A stretch of 64,000 nucleotides of DNA, taken from the NCBI RefSeq assembly GCF_003171515.1, contig NC_089399.1, positions 2,046,001 to 2,110,000 of the forward strand, given 5' to 3'. This stretch comes from Pyrenophora tritici-repentis (Eukaryota; Ascomycota; Dothideomycetes; Pleosporales; Pleosporaceae). Positions 51,344 through 62,951 of the stretch are shown here, one piece after another. Positions within the stretch are counted from its first letter, which is position 1, and the number at the start of each line of letters is the position of its first letter. The position numbers and the translations under genes were made by a program. Under the pieces are notes generated by a model, which saw nothing but the letters and a program-made list of their open reading frames with translations, was not told the origin of the DNA and did not search any database.

Positions 51344-51960
51344 TTACTCCATCTGGTCCTGATTTTCGACTTTGGGCTGTTTTAGGACTTCCCCCTCTTC
51401 TGGGCAAGCTAACTCCGACGGGGCACTCATATCGTTCAAAAAAGCGATCACTTGTTGTACCCAGCCGCTGATAGCATCCACATCTTTACGTAGGCTCTGG
51501 GCCGCGTTTGCTGCTTGTGCGACCTCTCTGCTCTATGTCAGCATCCACACAGCAAAACTCTCTAGATAACTAACTGGTCGAGCTTTTCGATTCGCATCTG
51601 ATAATCATTCTGCAGCTGCCAGATAGACATAAAGACCTTGTCGAGATCTTTGCGAATTGCATCAAAAGTAGTCTCTTGTGCAACACCGCTCAGATCATGG
51701 TAGATAGGAGCCTGTTCGTGGGGTAGCGCATTATAGAGCTAATCTTGCGGTATCGTTTGTTCGAGATAGTAATTTGGCTGTGGGAGATAGTTTGTAGTGA
51801 GGAAAAGAGGTTGTTCAGAGAAGATATCTAAGTTGACATCGAAATCCTGATGTTCGGTCGTGGGATGTGGTAAGAACGGGCTTGTCGTTGGGTCAAAGTT
51901 GAAAATTTCATCCCAAGCCTGATTTTGAGCAATCGGTTCGGAGGATTGTGTGTTTGCCAT
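51344..51960 (-). pseudogene. coiled-coil hypothetical gene with an internal stop
   Basis: From ATG 51960 (MANTQSSEPIAQNQAWDEIF) the frame has one TAG at 51739 and then continues LYNALPHEQAPIYHDLSGV, RKDLDKVFMSIWQLQNDYQM and RIEKLDQL. A 38-bp GT-AG intron (51533-51570) leads to SREVAQAANAAQSLRKDVDA and a stop at 51344. The second half is heptad-like, so a coiled coil is likely. It could be a recently broken gene. Family unknown. Confidence 0.4.
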
Positions 51961-52294
51961 GATATGATGCGTAATCTGGTGTTGAATTCGATTGAGTTTA
52001 CTGTGAGCTAGGAACGATATGTGGTGCATGCACTCTTAGATATAGATTTTCACTAGAAGGCGGAGCAAGGATTTAAGCGCTGAAAGAGATTTAATTAGAC
52101 AAGGATTAGCGAACTAGTGTTGCATATTTCCGAGCAGACACGAGGTACTGTGCCACCTCACGACTTAACCGCCGCGGCGTGCCAGAGGGCGAAGCACTCA
52201 AGCGACACTAACTCTAGAAACGGCAATAGGATGCCATAATTCGGCTCGCTCTCAATGAATCGATGCTATGATCATAAGCATGATAGACAAAGTA

Positions 52295-53170
52295 TCAGAA
52301 GCAGATACTTACAGGCTTCTCAAGTTTAGCACTTGCGGGTACATTCGCGTTAAACATATTATCGAGAAAGTCGACAAGCAATTTATAGCCACTCCACTTC
52401 CCTCCGTTGTCTAGACCAAATGTCTTATTAGATTCTCGCAGACGACGTATCTCTACCAGATCCCGTAGTTCTTTCTTTGGTGTACCGTTCATACATTGGA
52501 GCACTACTATCCCTAGACACTCTAGGTCACGGTTAGGCGTGCTCTCAGTTGTCACCTGTATGGACTCTTCAAAGTTGGCTAATAAAGTCAGATGAGATGC
52601 TCTTAAGGGCAATAATAATTTAGCTTTCTCACATAGCAGTGGTCTTCCCGTAGAACAAAACCTTATCGTAGCTGTTGAGATAAGATTGTGTATGATTCCG
52701 AATTTAGCTATGTGCTTTATGGCAAGAAATATCTATCAAACTTAGCTAAATGTTGCGGAGCACATATATTTAGTCATATTTACCGAGCTTGCGATCATAC
52801 GAATATGCGGCTCTTCGAGGCGTGTGTGAACGTTGAGAACTTCTTCAAGTGTGTATCGAGAATACTCTAACTGGAGGAACAACGAGGACTCGGTTTCGAA
52901 AGCCTGTCTGATAGTTGAAACATGGGGATGGTCTAAAAGTTTCTTTATCTTCTCGAGCTCGTCTCGACCGGCCTGAATGGTCATCTCCTTGACCAGAACC
53001 AACTGGCTCTTGTAAACGCAGATAGACCACACGTACTTCCCTTGCACTAAGTTTCCTTGTCGTACTAACGTTTTCCATAGGCTGTCGTGGATTTCTCGGT
53101 GAGCTGTAGAGATTTGCTGACTCTTTTCGAGAGCTTTTTGCAGTAGTGCTGCTTTTGTTGGTACTTAGGG
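52295..53170 (-). pseudogene. protein-kinase-like pseudogene
   Basis: Minus-strand pieces resemble a kinase fold. N-lobe: YKSQLVLVKEM (beta-3 Lys), ELEKIKKLLDHPHVSTIRQA, SSLFLQLEYSRYTLEEVLN. A helix E/loop remnant, AIKHIAKFGIIHNLIS, stands where HRD-x-KPxN is expected. Late C-lobe: RDLECLGIVVLQCMNG and LLVDFLDNMF. Stops and a frame change near 52740 break it, and the catalytic HRD and DFG motifs are not recognisable. Possibly a decayed pseudokinase. Its upstream end fades near 53170. Confidence 0.45.
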
Positions 53171-53233
53171 CCTTGGGTGCCGTTGAAAAGCTTCTTCAAT
53201 AGCCTTCGTTATTATTATTATTATTATTATTAT

Positions 53234-53457
53234 TGGAACAAGGTCCCTCTAGTAGTATGACTACTATGGATAACCGAGTGGGAGGAGGGACAAGGCGGGG
53301 TGGCTGCAACGTATTGTATTAACTATCGTGGTTTGGTGTCAAGGTCTCTACGTTATTGTGGTGGGTGCTATTGCCCACCGGGCAGTGCCTGCCACACCAG
53401 CACATCATGTGATCCCCAAGCACCTTCTACCTGGACTGAACCCAGATATTCTCAACA
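53234..53457 (-). repeat. 224-bp solo LTR in a LINE tail
   Basis: Minus strand TGTTGAGAATATCTGGG to CCTTGTTCCA. ATTAT on both sides (53229-53233 and 53458-53462), inside an ATT microsatellite that is the LINE 3' tail. It shares its TGTTGAGAAT start with the 240-bp family and the TRIM. Confidence 0.82.
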
Positions 53458-53462
53458 ATTAT

Positions 53463-55890
53463 TATTATTCCATTAGAGTCCTTTTTCAGTCAGAGACTAT
53501 GTAGGACTTTGGCCGAAGGCCGTTCTATCTTGGTTTTTCTAATTTACATGGTTTTCTGGTATGGTTCGCTAATATGGTTTTTGGCTTTTCTACAAAAGAT
53601 AGCTTGTATCTGTTTGTTGCCAGGTGCTAAAGAGCAGTTTGATAAGTAGAAAGAGATGTAGCAGCGGGCTCTTGTGGCAAAGGAGAGGGTTGTGGTTTTA
53701 GTTTTATACAGTGTCTCTCTGTAGGTCTTCTGGTGGCTGTCCTAGGTACCATTTTCTTGTTCCTATTCTGGTGCTAGTGATAAAAGCTAGGGTTGCTTCT
53801 ATACCTATACTAGTGTGGAGTAGTAGTGGTAGTGTGACTGGGCGATGTTTGATTGTTTGTAGGAGCGTTTTTCGATGGTCTTTGTATAGATGGCAGTACA
53901 GTAGTAGGTGTTCTGGCGTTTGGATGTTTTGGCAGGTGCAGCGATTAGAGTCTCGTTTCTTAAATCTCTTTAGGTAGGAGTTGAAGTATCCGTGTCCTAG
54001 CTTAAGAGAGTAGAAGGCGCTAGAGGTTACTCTTTTCGTGTTCTGTGGCATTTGGATGGTTTTGCTGATTTTAAGAGGGTATTTGGCTGAGTAGGTAGCT
54101 TTGTTTAGAGCGGTTGCTCTTGCTTTGTATTTCTCATACTCTTGGCGTTGTTCCGTTTGTTGTATCCTTTTGATTGTCGTGCCTAGGTAGGCAATGCTCT
54201 TTGTTGTTGATCTGGGGTCCTCTTTGGTTGCTTCTTTTGCTAGGTAGTCTGCTCTTTCGTTTCCAACTATATCTGTGTGTCCAGGTGCCCAGAGTAGGTG
54301 GATGTTTGCTTGTTTTCGTCGGATCGTATTTGCCGCTTTTAGACATCGGAGTTGCCAATGCTGTCCTGGGTTATCTGATAGGTTTTTAAGCCTGTAGATT
54401 GCTGCTTGGTTATCTGCGTAGACCTCAAATTCCTGGTCGGTTGTAGCGTTCTTTGCTGCGTATTCGAATGCTCGTGTGATCCCTTCTAGTTCGCCGTTGT
54501 AGACTAGCTGGTATTGTCCGATATTAACTGTTTCTGAGTAGATCTCTTGCTGAGTTGAGTTGTAGACTGCTATCCCAACTCCTATTCCTTTTCCTTCTTG
54601 TGTTTGCGAGGCGTCTGAGTATATTGTCGTGTAATTGTCTAGCCTTGTTTTAATGTAGGCTTGGTGTGCATTTGCCTCCTCTTCTTTGGATTTTTGAGAG
54701 ACTGTTACGGTATAGTTTAGAGTATCCCATGGCCTGAACCGGTATGGGATAGTCTGCTCTGTGTCTCTTTTGTTGTTTTTAGGAATTGCGTTAGTAATAG
54801 TTTGTAGCTGTCTGTGCTGGTTTGGTTTCTTTGAGCGTTGGAGATTAGTTGATTGGATCCGAGTTATTGCCTTTGCAATTGGATGGGTGTTGGCTAGCAG
54901 GTTTGCTCTGCTTGCGTAGTTCCGGATAGTTGAGTTAAGTCTGATTGCTGGTGGTAGTAGGCTCGCTTCGAGGCTTGTAGGGACTGTTGGTGCTGTTCTA
55001 AACACTCCTAGAGTTTTTCGACAAGCCAGGTTGTGTAGTGACTGTAGTTTCTTTGTAGCGTAGGGTTGGTTTTGCCAGTATATTTGTGCTCCGTAGTCTG
55101 ACACGCTAGTTACACATGCTAAGTATAGTTGTCTAATAGCGTGTGTTGATAGGCCGAGTTCAATGTTCGCTAGTCTTCCTAGCCTGTAGAAAGCTTGTCT
55201 GGCTTGGCTTACACGTATAGACACATGTGATTTGAATGATAGTCGGTTGTCTAGATAGATACCTAGCCACTTGACAGTGTCTTTGTGTTCTATCCGGTCG
55301 TTGTTTGGGAGTATGAGGGCTCTTTCTATCCTCTCCTTCTTAGCGGTGAAGTGGATTAGCTCTGTTTTGGATGTGTCGAAGATAATGTCTAGCTGCTCTC
55401 CCTTGGCAAAGAGTGTAGCTATCTCTTTTTGCAGTGCTCTTATGTTTTTCTTTAGAGAGGTTGATGAGGGGAGAGTAGTCTAGTTTGGATGGTTTTTTGA
55501 GAATTGCTCCTGTAGCTGCTTTCCAGCACCGAGGGTGGTATCCGTAATTAAACAAGATTGAGTAGGCGATGAAGAGGATCTCTGGGTTGAACTTAAACGT
55601 AGCGGTTATAATATCTTGAGTAATGGCGTCAGGCCCTGGTGTACTACTTTTAACTTTACTAGAACAGGCTTGTTCTAGCTCAGAAATTGATAGTTGCGGC
55701 CAGTCCCAAATGCTCTCTTGATAGTTTAGAAAGCTTGGTAGTTCTGCTGTTGGAGGAGGAGGGAAAAGTGCTTTTCTAAAGGCCTTGCACTTTCCTTTGA
55801 ATGTTTTCTCTAGTATCTCTCCATGGATAGGTGGGATCTTTTCGACCTTTTGATCCTTTGTGTATGCCATAGCTTTGTAGATAGACTGTG
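53463..55890 (-). mobile_element. Tad-like LINE copy 3, internally deleted 3' half
   Basis: Minus-strand LINE, diverged from the copies at 1 and 56526. It covers part of RT, then RNase H, a C-terminal CCHC, the 3' UTR and an (AAT)n tail. The RT core is deleted. The 5' end at about 55890 meets another LINE in opposite orientation. Confidence 0.85.
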
Positions 55891-55912
55891 GGATCCAACA
55901 GGAGAGTCTCAA
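53704..55912 (-). pseudogene. LINE copy 3 ORF2, RT core deleted
   Basis: 55340-55912 holds the RT N-terminal region (SSTPGPDAITQDIITATFKF, GYHPRCWKAATGAILKKPSK). It joins directly to sequence that in copy 2 lies just after YIDD. About 500 bases including the catalytic YxDD are therefore missing and the frame changes. 53704-55224 is open: RLGRLANIELGLSTHAIRQL, RNase H with TIYSDASQTQEGKGIG, VYADNQAAIYRL and LLWAPGHTDIVGNERADYLA, and a CTCQNIQTPEHLLLYC knuckle. It ends at 53704. Non-functional as RT. Confidence 0.85.
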
Positions 55913-56525
55913 CTACAAAGTCACTGTATCGAAAAAGACCAAAGAAGAAGAAGCAAATGCACACGCAGACTACATCCTATCAAGGAGCGGAGATAACTTC
56001 ACCGCAATCTGTCAAACTACAAAAAGGCCGACCTTCTTGCAGTGAATGCTTGAAGGTATATATATTTGACAGGCTGACACAATCTACTCAGATGCCTCAC
56101 AGCACAACGAGGGAATAGGGATCGGCGTAGTAGCGTACAGCTCTACCCACATAGAAACCTTCTCTAAAAAGACTAATATTGGCTGCTCCTAATTAGTCTA
56201 CAACGGTGAACTAGAAGGGATAGCACAGGCATTCAAACACGCGGCTACAGTTGCAAAAGAAGGCCAAGAGATCCACGTATACGCAGACAACCAAGCAGCA
56301 ATTCACAGGCTTAACAGCCTATCCGACAAACCAGGACAATAGTGGCTACTAAGATGCATCAGAGCAGCAAAGAAAATAACAACAAAGAAAGCATCCATCT
56401 ATCTACAATAGGCCCCCGGACACAGGGACGTCAACGGCAACGAAAAAGCTGATACGCTAGCAAAGGCAGCAGCTAAAGAGAGCCTAACAACACCTACCAC
56501 AGCCAGTCTAGCCTACTTAGGCGCA
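55891..56525 (+). pseudogene. RIP-damaged LINE RNase H fragment (copy 4)
   Basis: Plus-strand RNase H code: DADYILSRSGDNFTAI, VYADNQAAIHRLNSL, RAAKKITTKKASIYL, APGHRDVNGNEKADTLAKAA. TAG replaces Trp (before APGH) and Gln. A ~76-bp insertion lies between two CAATCT at about 56008-56090. It is cut at 56525 by the 5' end of LINE copy 2. Confidence 0.78.
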
Positions 56526-56746
56526 CCACACACAACTTCGAGTTTTTTCCGAACACGTGAAACTCCATCAGAAACCAACTATATCCATCGAAAGAAATAG
56601 ATTCCGACTACTCCCAAGCCGTGCAGCCGCGTGGTTGTGGAGATACAAGGAGTCTAGTACCCCAAACGCGACGCGTCCGAACTTTCAGAAGCAAACGCAC
56701 AGACCAAGCCAAGAAACAACAACAACAAGACAACAGAGAGGCTAAA

Positions 56747-58198
56747 ATGGCCCCAGATAGCGACACTATCGTAGTCCAGCTACCAGAAGACCTCCGGACC
56801 TCAAGCACACTGGACGACGAAATGGAGACCGACGAAAGGCACCAAGACAACCCAACAACACCCATCGAGCAGACCACCCAAGAAACACCAAGGTTAATTA
56901 TTCAGCCACCACTAAATAAAAGACCAGCGGCATTCTCCCCAGAGATAACTACAAGAGAGAGAAACCCATTCCAGAACAGCCAAGAAAAGAAACCAAGAGC
57001 AAAGGACTCAACCCAAGCAATCTTCTGGGCAAGGGACCTAATTCTACAAGCATCTACTATGGCCGAATCCCATCTATCCCAAAACAAACTACTACAACTA
57101 CTGGACGTCTTTAGAGACTTTACGGAACTAGGCAGGGTTACGCAGCAAATGACTGAGAAGTTTACAGCACAGCTTGCGTACCAGACTGCAACGCTTACAA
57201 GCGCCTCCCAACAAGCTACAAAGACACTAAAGAAAGCTGTTAATGCCGCAACTGGACCACAAAACCCAAACAACCAAGAAAAACCAAACAACCAGAACAC
57301 CCAGAACATCCAAAACACCCAAAACACCCAAAACACCCAACAAAACAAGACATCATACGCTAGCGTAGCCGCCCAGAACAACGGAAACACATGGACTACA
57401 GTGTCTACAAAAAAGAAGACAAACAAAAAGCCAGCAAGCTACTACCAAGCAGTCCTTACGCTTACCCAGCCTACGTCTCACACACCACTCCAGATTAGAG
57501 ACCTAATCAACGAAGAGTTCACAAAGGGCGGCATCAAAGACCCAGTAGTGAAGGAAGTAACAACAAGTAGAAAGAACAATATTATTCTAACAACCACTCC
57601 AACCTACTCAGGAGAATACCTAGTCCAACACAAGCATATATGGCATCAAAAGTTTGAGCTAAAGAATGTACAACTACTAGAATCATGGACGAAAGTAGTA
57701 GTACATAATGTGCCAACAGAATGGGAGGGAGCAGAGACACTAGAGATACTCCACACAGAAATCCCAGCATACAACAACGGACTACAAATTACTGGCAACC
57801 CATACTGGATATCAAGAGAATGGCAAAACAAGAAGAACAGCTCTATTGTAATAGCATTCAAAACAGCCGAAGACGCAGCCAGACTTGGTGGTAGAATTAC
57901 AATCCTTGGACAAACTCTCTTCACCGAAAAGTTTAAGCCTATAGCAGCATCTACCCAATGCCTAAACTGCCAACAATTTGGCCACCCAGCCACTAGATGC
58001 CGAAACCAACCAGCATGCAATTTGTGCGGAGAAGAACATGCAACTACAACACACAAATGCTCAGTGTGTAATACAAAAGGAAAACCCTGCAACCATACAC
58101 TCCCCCACTGTAGTAACTGCAAAGAGCCCCACTTTGCAAACAGCAAAGAGTGCGAACTCTACCAAGCAGTAACAAAGAGCATCCCCGCAGGATTTTAA
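56747..58198 (+). CDS. LINE ORF1, Gag-like RNA-binding protein (copy 2)
   Basis: 483 residues, same translation as the ORF1 at 581-2032: an acidic N-terminus, a central Gln/Asn-rich segment, WTKVVVHNVPTEWEG (RRM-like region) and three C-terminal zinc knuckles ending CSNCKEPHFANSKEC. The ATG at 56747 is the first in frame. The stop TAA (58196-58198) overlaps the ORF2 ATG. Expected to bind element RNA in cis. Intact. Confidence 0.9.
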   Translation: MAPDSDTIVVQLPEDLRTSSTLDDEMETDERHQDNPTTPIEQTTQETPRLIIQPPLNKRPAAFSPEITTRERNPFQNSQEKKPRAKDSTQAIFWARDLILQASTMAESHLSQNKLLQLLDVFRDFTELGRVTQQMTEKFTAQLAYQTATLTSASQQATKTLKKAVNAATGPQNPNNQEKPNNQNTQNIQNTQNTQNTQQNKTSYASVAAQNNGNTWTTVSTKKKTNKKPASYYQAVLTLTQPTSHTPLQIRDLINEEFTKGGIKDPVVKEVTTSRKNNIILTTTPTYSGEYLVQHKHIWHQKFELKNVQLLESWTKVVVHNVPTEWEGAETLEILHTEIPAYNNGLQITGNPYWISREWQNKKNSSIVIAFKTAEDAARLGGRITILGQTLFTEKFKPIAASTQCLNCQQFGHPATRCRNQPACNLCGEEHATTTHKCSVCNTKGKPCNHTLPHCSNCKEPHFANSKECELYQAVTKSIPAGF

Positions 58199-60504
58199 TG
58201 TTGAACAACATTAGGATCCTCCAAGTCAATCTCAACAAGAGCATTACAGCGACTGAGTCTACACTGCAACTTGCAGTTGAACTTAAAGCTGATATAATTG
58301 CAATTCAAGAGCCATGGCTAACTACCAACGACAACTACGCAACAGCAAGATCCATAAATCACACTGCGTTTATCCAGATCTTACCAGTAACAAACCTACC
58401 CGTCCGCCCTAGGGTTCTATTTTATATATCTAGAACACTAGAAGCAGAGACATTCACCCAAAACGACTTCAAAATAGACCCAGACGCAATGGCTATTACA
58501 ATAAAAGGTTCTAATTTCCAATTTAACCTATTTAACGTATACAACCAAACAAACGCCGAAGGGGAAAAAACACTGCCCAGAGCTATACTTAACACTAAGC
58601 TTCCGCCAAGTTCTATTTTAGTACTAGATAGCAACGAGCACCATCCATTGTGGGACCCGCTATGCCCAACGACGAGCCAAGGAGCACAGCCATTTATTGA
58701 CTGGATTGAAGAACAAGATCTAGAGCTCCTAAACACACCAGGAGTAGGCACATTCTTCAGACCACACCTATCTAGAGAAACAGTCCTAGACCTCTCACTT
58801 GTCACTCCAGACTTGGCTAGCAAAGCTACGGACTGGCAGACTATACCTGAAACTGGATCAGATCACTACGGCCTCCTATTCTCCATCCAAACAAACGCAG
58901 ACCTTGTAGAAAACCCGACAAACCAACCCAGATTTAATACTGCAAAGGCTAACTGGGACACCTTCAACAAAGAACTAGAAACGGCAATCCAAAACAGTCA
59001 AACCTTGCAAGATATGGACCAGATCAGTGATCCAAGAAAGGCAGACTTAATGGACCTCCTCCTCGGCAACAATACAGAGCTAGAGCAACAGCTAGAAGAG
59101 ATTGGTAAAGCAATAACTCAAGCAATCCAAACTGCAGCAAACAAAGCTATCCCTATCACTAGACTTGGTCCAAAACCAAAAGCTTGGTGGAACAAAGAGC
59201 TGACAAAGCTACGACAAGACACTTCCCACTATAGAAGGATTTTTAAAGAAAAGCTCGAAACTACTGCGATACACGACGCCTACCTAGAGAAAAGAGACTT
59301 CCTACGTGCACGAAACACCTACAACAAGGCAATCAAAGACGCTAAAAGGAAACACTGGAATGAATTCCTAGAGAAGGAAGACCCGCAGTCAATCTACAAA
59401 GCCATGGCATATACAAAGGATAACAAAGTCGAAAGAATTCCACCTATACAAGGAGAAACATCATTCGACAAGAAATGCCAAGCGTTCCGCAACACGCTAT
59501 TCCCACCACCGCCCATAACCGAAGCGCCCACATTCACCAACTACCAGGAAAAGAGATGGGATTGGCCAGCACTATCCACGACTGAACTAGAACGAGCATG
59601 CTCAAGTCAAGTCAAAAGTAGCACCCCAGGACCAGATGCAATAACACAAGACATAATCACAGCTGCGTACAAAGCTCAACCGCAAACAATGTTTAAAGCT
59701 TTCTCACTCCTATTCGACTACGGATACCACCCAAAATGCTGGAAACAAGCTACAGGAGCTGTTCTTAAAAAGGCATCAAAACCAGACTATTCAATCCCAA
59801 AAGCCTACAGAGTTATCACTCTATTAAGCTGTTTAGGAAAGATTAACGAGAGGATCACCGCAAGTAGGCTGAGCAATCTAGCAGAAATCACAGAGCTACT
59901 ACACCCAACCCAAATTGGGGGTAGACTCAAGAAATCTGCAATAGATGCAGCTATGCTACTCATCGACCAAATTCAGCACCAGAAACAGAAAGGCCAAATA
60001 ACATCAACTATCTTCCTAGACGTAAAGGGAGCATTTGACCACGTCTCACACAATCAATTCCTGCGAACGCTTAAGAAGCTAGGCCTTCCAATTAGTCTTA
60101 TCGCTTGGACAAAATCCTTCTTCTCAAACAGATCGCTAAGACTCTCCTTCGACAATAAGACACAAGAATTCTCCGAGATAATAGCTGGGATACCTCAAGG
60201 CAGCCCAGTGTCTCCAATCTTCTTTCTTATCTACACCAGAGACCTCTTCCCAGGACTACAAAGCTTCAACCTATCCTATATTGACGACCTATCTCTATCG
60301 ACATCCTCAACATCGCTAAAGAAAAATGTCAAAATACTAGAACAGCAAGTCCGCCTACTATCTCACCGAGGGAAAAACTTAGCGATTATGTTCGATATAG
60401 CTAAGACAGAGCTCATCCACTTTACCGCCAAGAAAGAGAGAAAAGAGAGAAGCCTACAGCTTCCAGACAACACCATTGTAGAACCGAAAGACACAATCAA
60501 ATAG
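58198..60504 (+). pseudogene. LINE ORF2: endonuclease and reverse transcriptase, ended by a stop
   Basis: 768 residues from ATG 58198. Endonuclease with AIQEPWLTTNDN, DSNEHHPLWDPLCP and ETGSDHYGLL. RT with SSTPGPDAITQDII, YRVITLLSCLGKINERI, STIFLDVKGAFDHVSHNQFL, GIPQGSPVSPIFFLIY and SYIDDLSLS (catalytic YIDD). At DTIK-stop-LGIHIDNRLSF a TAG stands where copy 3 has Trp. Without it the frame would go on towards RNase H, but more TAG/TAA codons follow. Endonuclease and RT could still be made as a truncated protein. Confidence 0.88.
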
Positions 60505-61387
60505 CTAGGTATCCACATAGACAATAGACTGTCCTTTAAGGAACATATTGCTACACGCGTAAGCTAAGCAAGGAAAGCATTCTATAGACTAGGGAGACTA
60601 GCTAACATCGAAAGAGGACTCTCCCCAAAAGCAGTACGATAACTATACCTAGCCTGCGTCACAAGCGTTGCAGACTACGGATCACAAATATACTGGAAGA
60701 ACCAAAGCTACGCCACTAGCCTCCTACAATCACTGCACAACCTAGCGTGTAGAAAGATAATTAGAGTGTTCAGAACGTCACTATCTCTACCAACAAGCAT
60801 TGAATCCGGACTTACGTCACCTGCAATTAGACTCAACACCAACAACCGAAAGTATGCGTCTAGAGCACACCAGCTATCCAGCAACTACCTAATCTAGAAA
60901 GCAATTACAAGGATTATAAATACAGACAAAGCTAGCTACAAAAAGCCAAACCAGCATAGACAACTATATACTATTGTTAAGTCAATCCCAGAGAGAGACA
61001 ACAACAGCGTAGAAAAGATAATCCTATATAGGTTCAGACCGTAGGAAAGTCTTAACTACAAGGTTACTGTATCAAAAAAGAGCAAAGAGGAAGAGGCAAT
61101 TGCACACACGGATTATATCCTATCAAGGAGCGGAGATAACTTCACCGCAATCTACTCAGATGCCTCACAACACGACAAGGGAATAGGGATCGGCGTAGGT
61201 GTAGTAGCGTACAGCTCCACCCACGAAGAAACATTTTCTTAAAAGACAAACATTAGATGCTCCCAACTAGTCTACAACGATGAACTAGAGGGGATAGCAC
61301 AGGCATTTGAACACGCGGCTATAGTGGCACAAGAAGGCCAAGAGATCTACGTATACGCAGACAACCAAGCAGCAATCCATAGGCTTA
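60505..61387 (+). pseudogene. LINE ORF2 thumb and RNase H start, RIP-type stops
   Basis: Same frame continues ARKAFYRLGRLANIERGLSP, YLACVTSVADYGSQIYWKNQ and TAIYSDASQHDKGIGIGVGV. Stops appear at Gln and Trp positions (for example AVR-stop-LYLACV for AIRQLYLACV). It reaches VYADNQAAIHRL, where the LTR element inserted. Confidence 0.85.
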
Positions 61388-61711
61388 TGTAACAGGCTGA
61401 GCCTATTACATGCGCTACGCTGTGTGCGTAGCTGTCGTCATGCGATTCCTTCGAGATACATCTATAGGTTTCTGTCATCATCCATCTAATTCTACTTCGG
61501 CCCATCTTCGGTCCGCTCCTGTATTTATGTACAGCTAGCATCCTTTTGTAGCTCTTTGTCAAATCCACTCTGTTACAAGGCATCTCTTGATCAGTCATCT
61601 GTGTATCGTCATCGATACAGCCGCTGGGGTCTAGCCCCTTACATTTGGATTTGACCAACTTGCCCGCCAGCCCAGCCAGAAACCTTGTTAGAATTATTTT
61701 TTTCCGGCACC

Positions 61712-62951
61712 ATGTCAAACCCGAACCTAGATCAGTCCTCTCTATTCCTGCTCGTACAACAGCTACAGCAGGAGGTCCAGAACCAGCGTGTTGAGATCCA
61801 GTCACTCCGATCTGATCTTGACGCATCGCGCGCCAGCGTACATCAGCTTGAGCTCCAGCTCAGATCCGCCACTCCTCCGTCCCGTTCCCGCCTTCCTGAT
61901 CCACCTCGTTTTGACGGAAAGCCGCTTACACTCCGGACATGGCTCCCTTCAATCCGCGCCAAGCTTCGATCAGACCAGCTCTCAGGAGCTGATGCATTTG
62001 ATTATGTATGGGACCGCCTAGAACAACCTCAGCAAGCATCTGTCCTACACCTCCGCCATCAAGCTGAAGAAAACAACACGTGGGATGTGGAGGATATCTT
62101 TTCCTTCTTTCAGCGTCTCTGCCACAACCCAAGGGAGCAACAGGAGGCTATTCAGCGTTTCTCCTTAGTCCGTCAGCGTGACGAGGAGTCTCTGATAGCT
62201 TATCTTGCACGATTTGAGCGTCTCGCATACGAATCTGGTGCTTCGACCTGGCCTGATACATCCCGTATATCAGTACTCCACCGTGGTCTTCGCTCTTCTC
62301 TCCGTCAGTCTCTTGAAGAGTCAAACGACTCTCTATTTACTATTCCGTACGATGAATACGTTGAGCTTGTTCAGAGCCTCGATCGACGTTCCAGCCGCCC
62401 TCAGCCCAGACTCCGCAACAATCAATCGATCGACATGATTGATTCCTATATAGGTTAAAGAGTTACTTTATTAGGCAGCCTTTAACCTAGATAGGAATCA
62501 ATCATGCCGATCCGATTGATTGTTGCGGAGTCTGCCTCAGCCACCCCAGCAACCCAAACAAGTCAGTCGCCAGCTAGATCCTATGGATGTTGATCCAATC
62601 CAAGTTCAGTCCGCACGAGTATCCTCGGTCCGTAAACCAGCCCGCCGCCTGTCTGCATCCTCCTCTGACTCATCTGACGAACGCCGTGCCTATCGCCTTA
62701 GCAACAACCTATGTCTTTATTGCGGCGCCGCTGACCATTGGATTAGTAGCTGCCCGCGCTCTAGTTCCCGCTCTAGTTCCCGCTCCAGCTCCCGCTCTCA
62801 GTCTCGGTCTCGCCCCTGCTCTCAGTTAGCTATTCCTACCACTGCAGATACACCTGCCAGCACGCACCATCTCACAAAATTTGCACGCAGCCCTGCACTA
62901 GCAGCTCGCCTCGCGGCTGCTAAAAAGGAGGGGGGTAATGTAACAGGCTGA
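61712..62951 (+). pseudogene. Gag of the TR-GAG-like element, interrupted by a MITE
   Basis: ATG 61712 (MSNPNLDQSSLFLLVQQLQQ). N-terminal coiled coil, then LPDPPRFDGKPLTLRTWLPS, NPREQQEAIQRFSLVRQRDE and LHRGLRSSLRQSLEES, a Gypsy-type capsid. The MITE at 62407-62534 with its 8-bp duplication adds 136 bases and shifts the frame. Beyond it the same protein resumes QPPQQPKQVSRQLDPMDVDP, with a knuckle CLYCGAADHWISSC, then an (RSSS)n-type Ser/Arg tract. The stop lies 13 bases inside the 3' LTR. Before the MITE hit it was a full Gag of about 370 residues. Confidence 0.87.
62407..62534. mobile_element. hAT-type MITE, family 1 (128 bp)
   Basis: Perfect 8-bp duplication CCTCAGCC at 62399-62406 and 62535-62542. 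Sequence as at 4839-4966. Confidence 0.94.
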
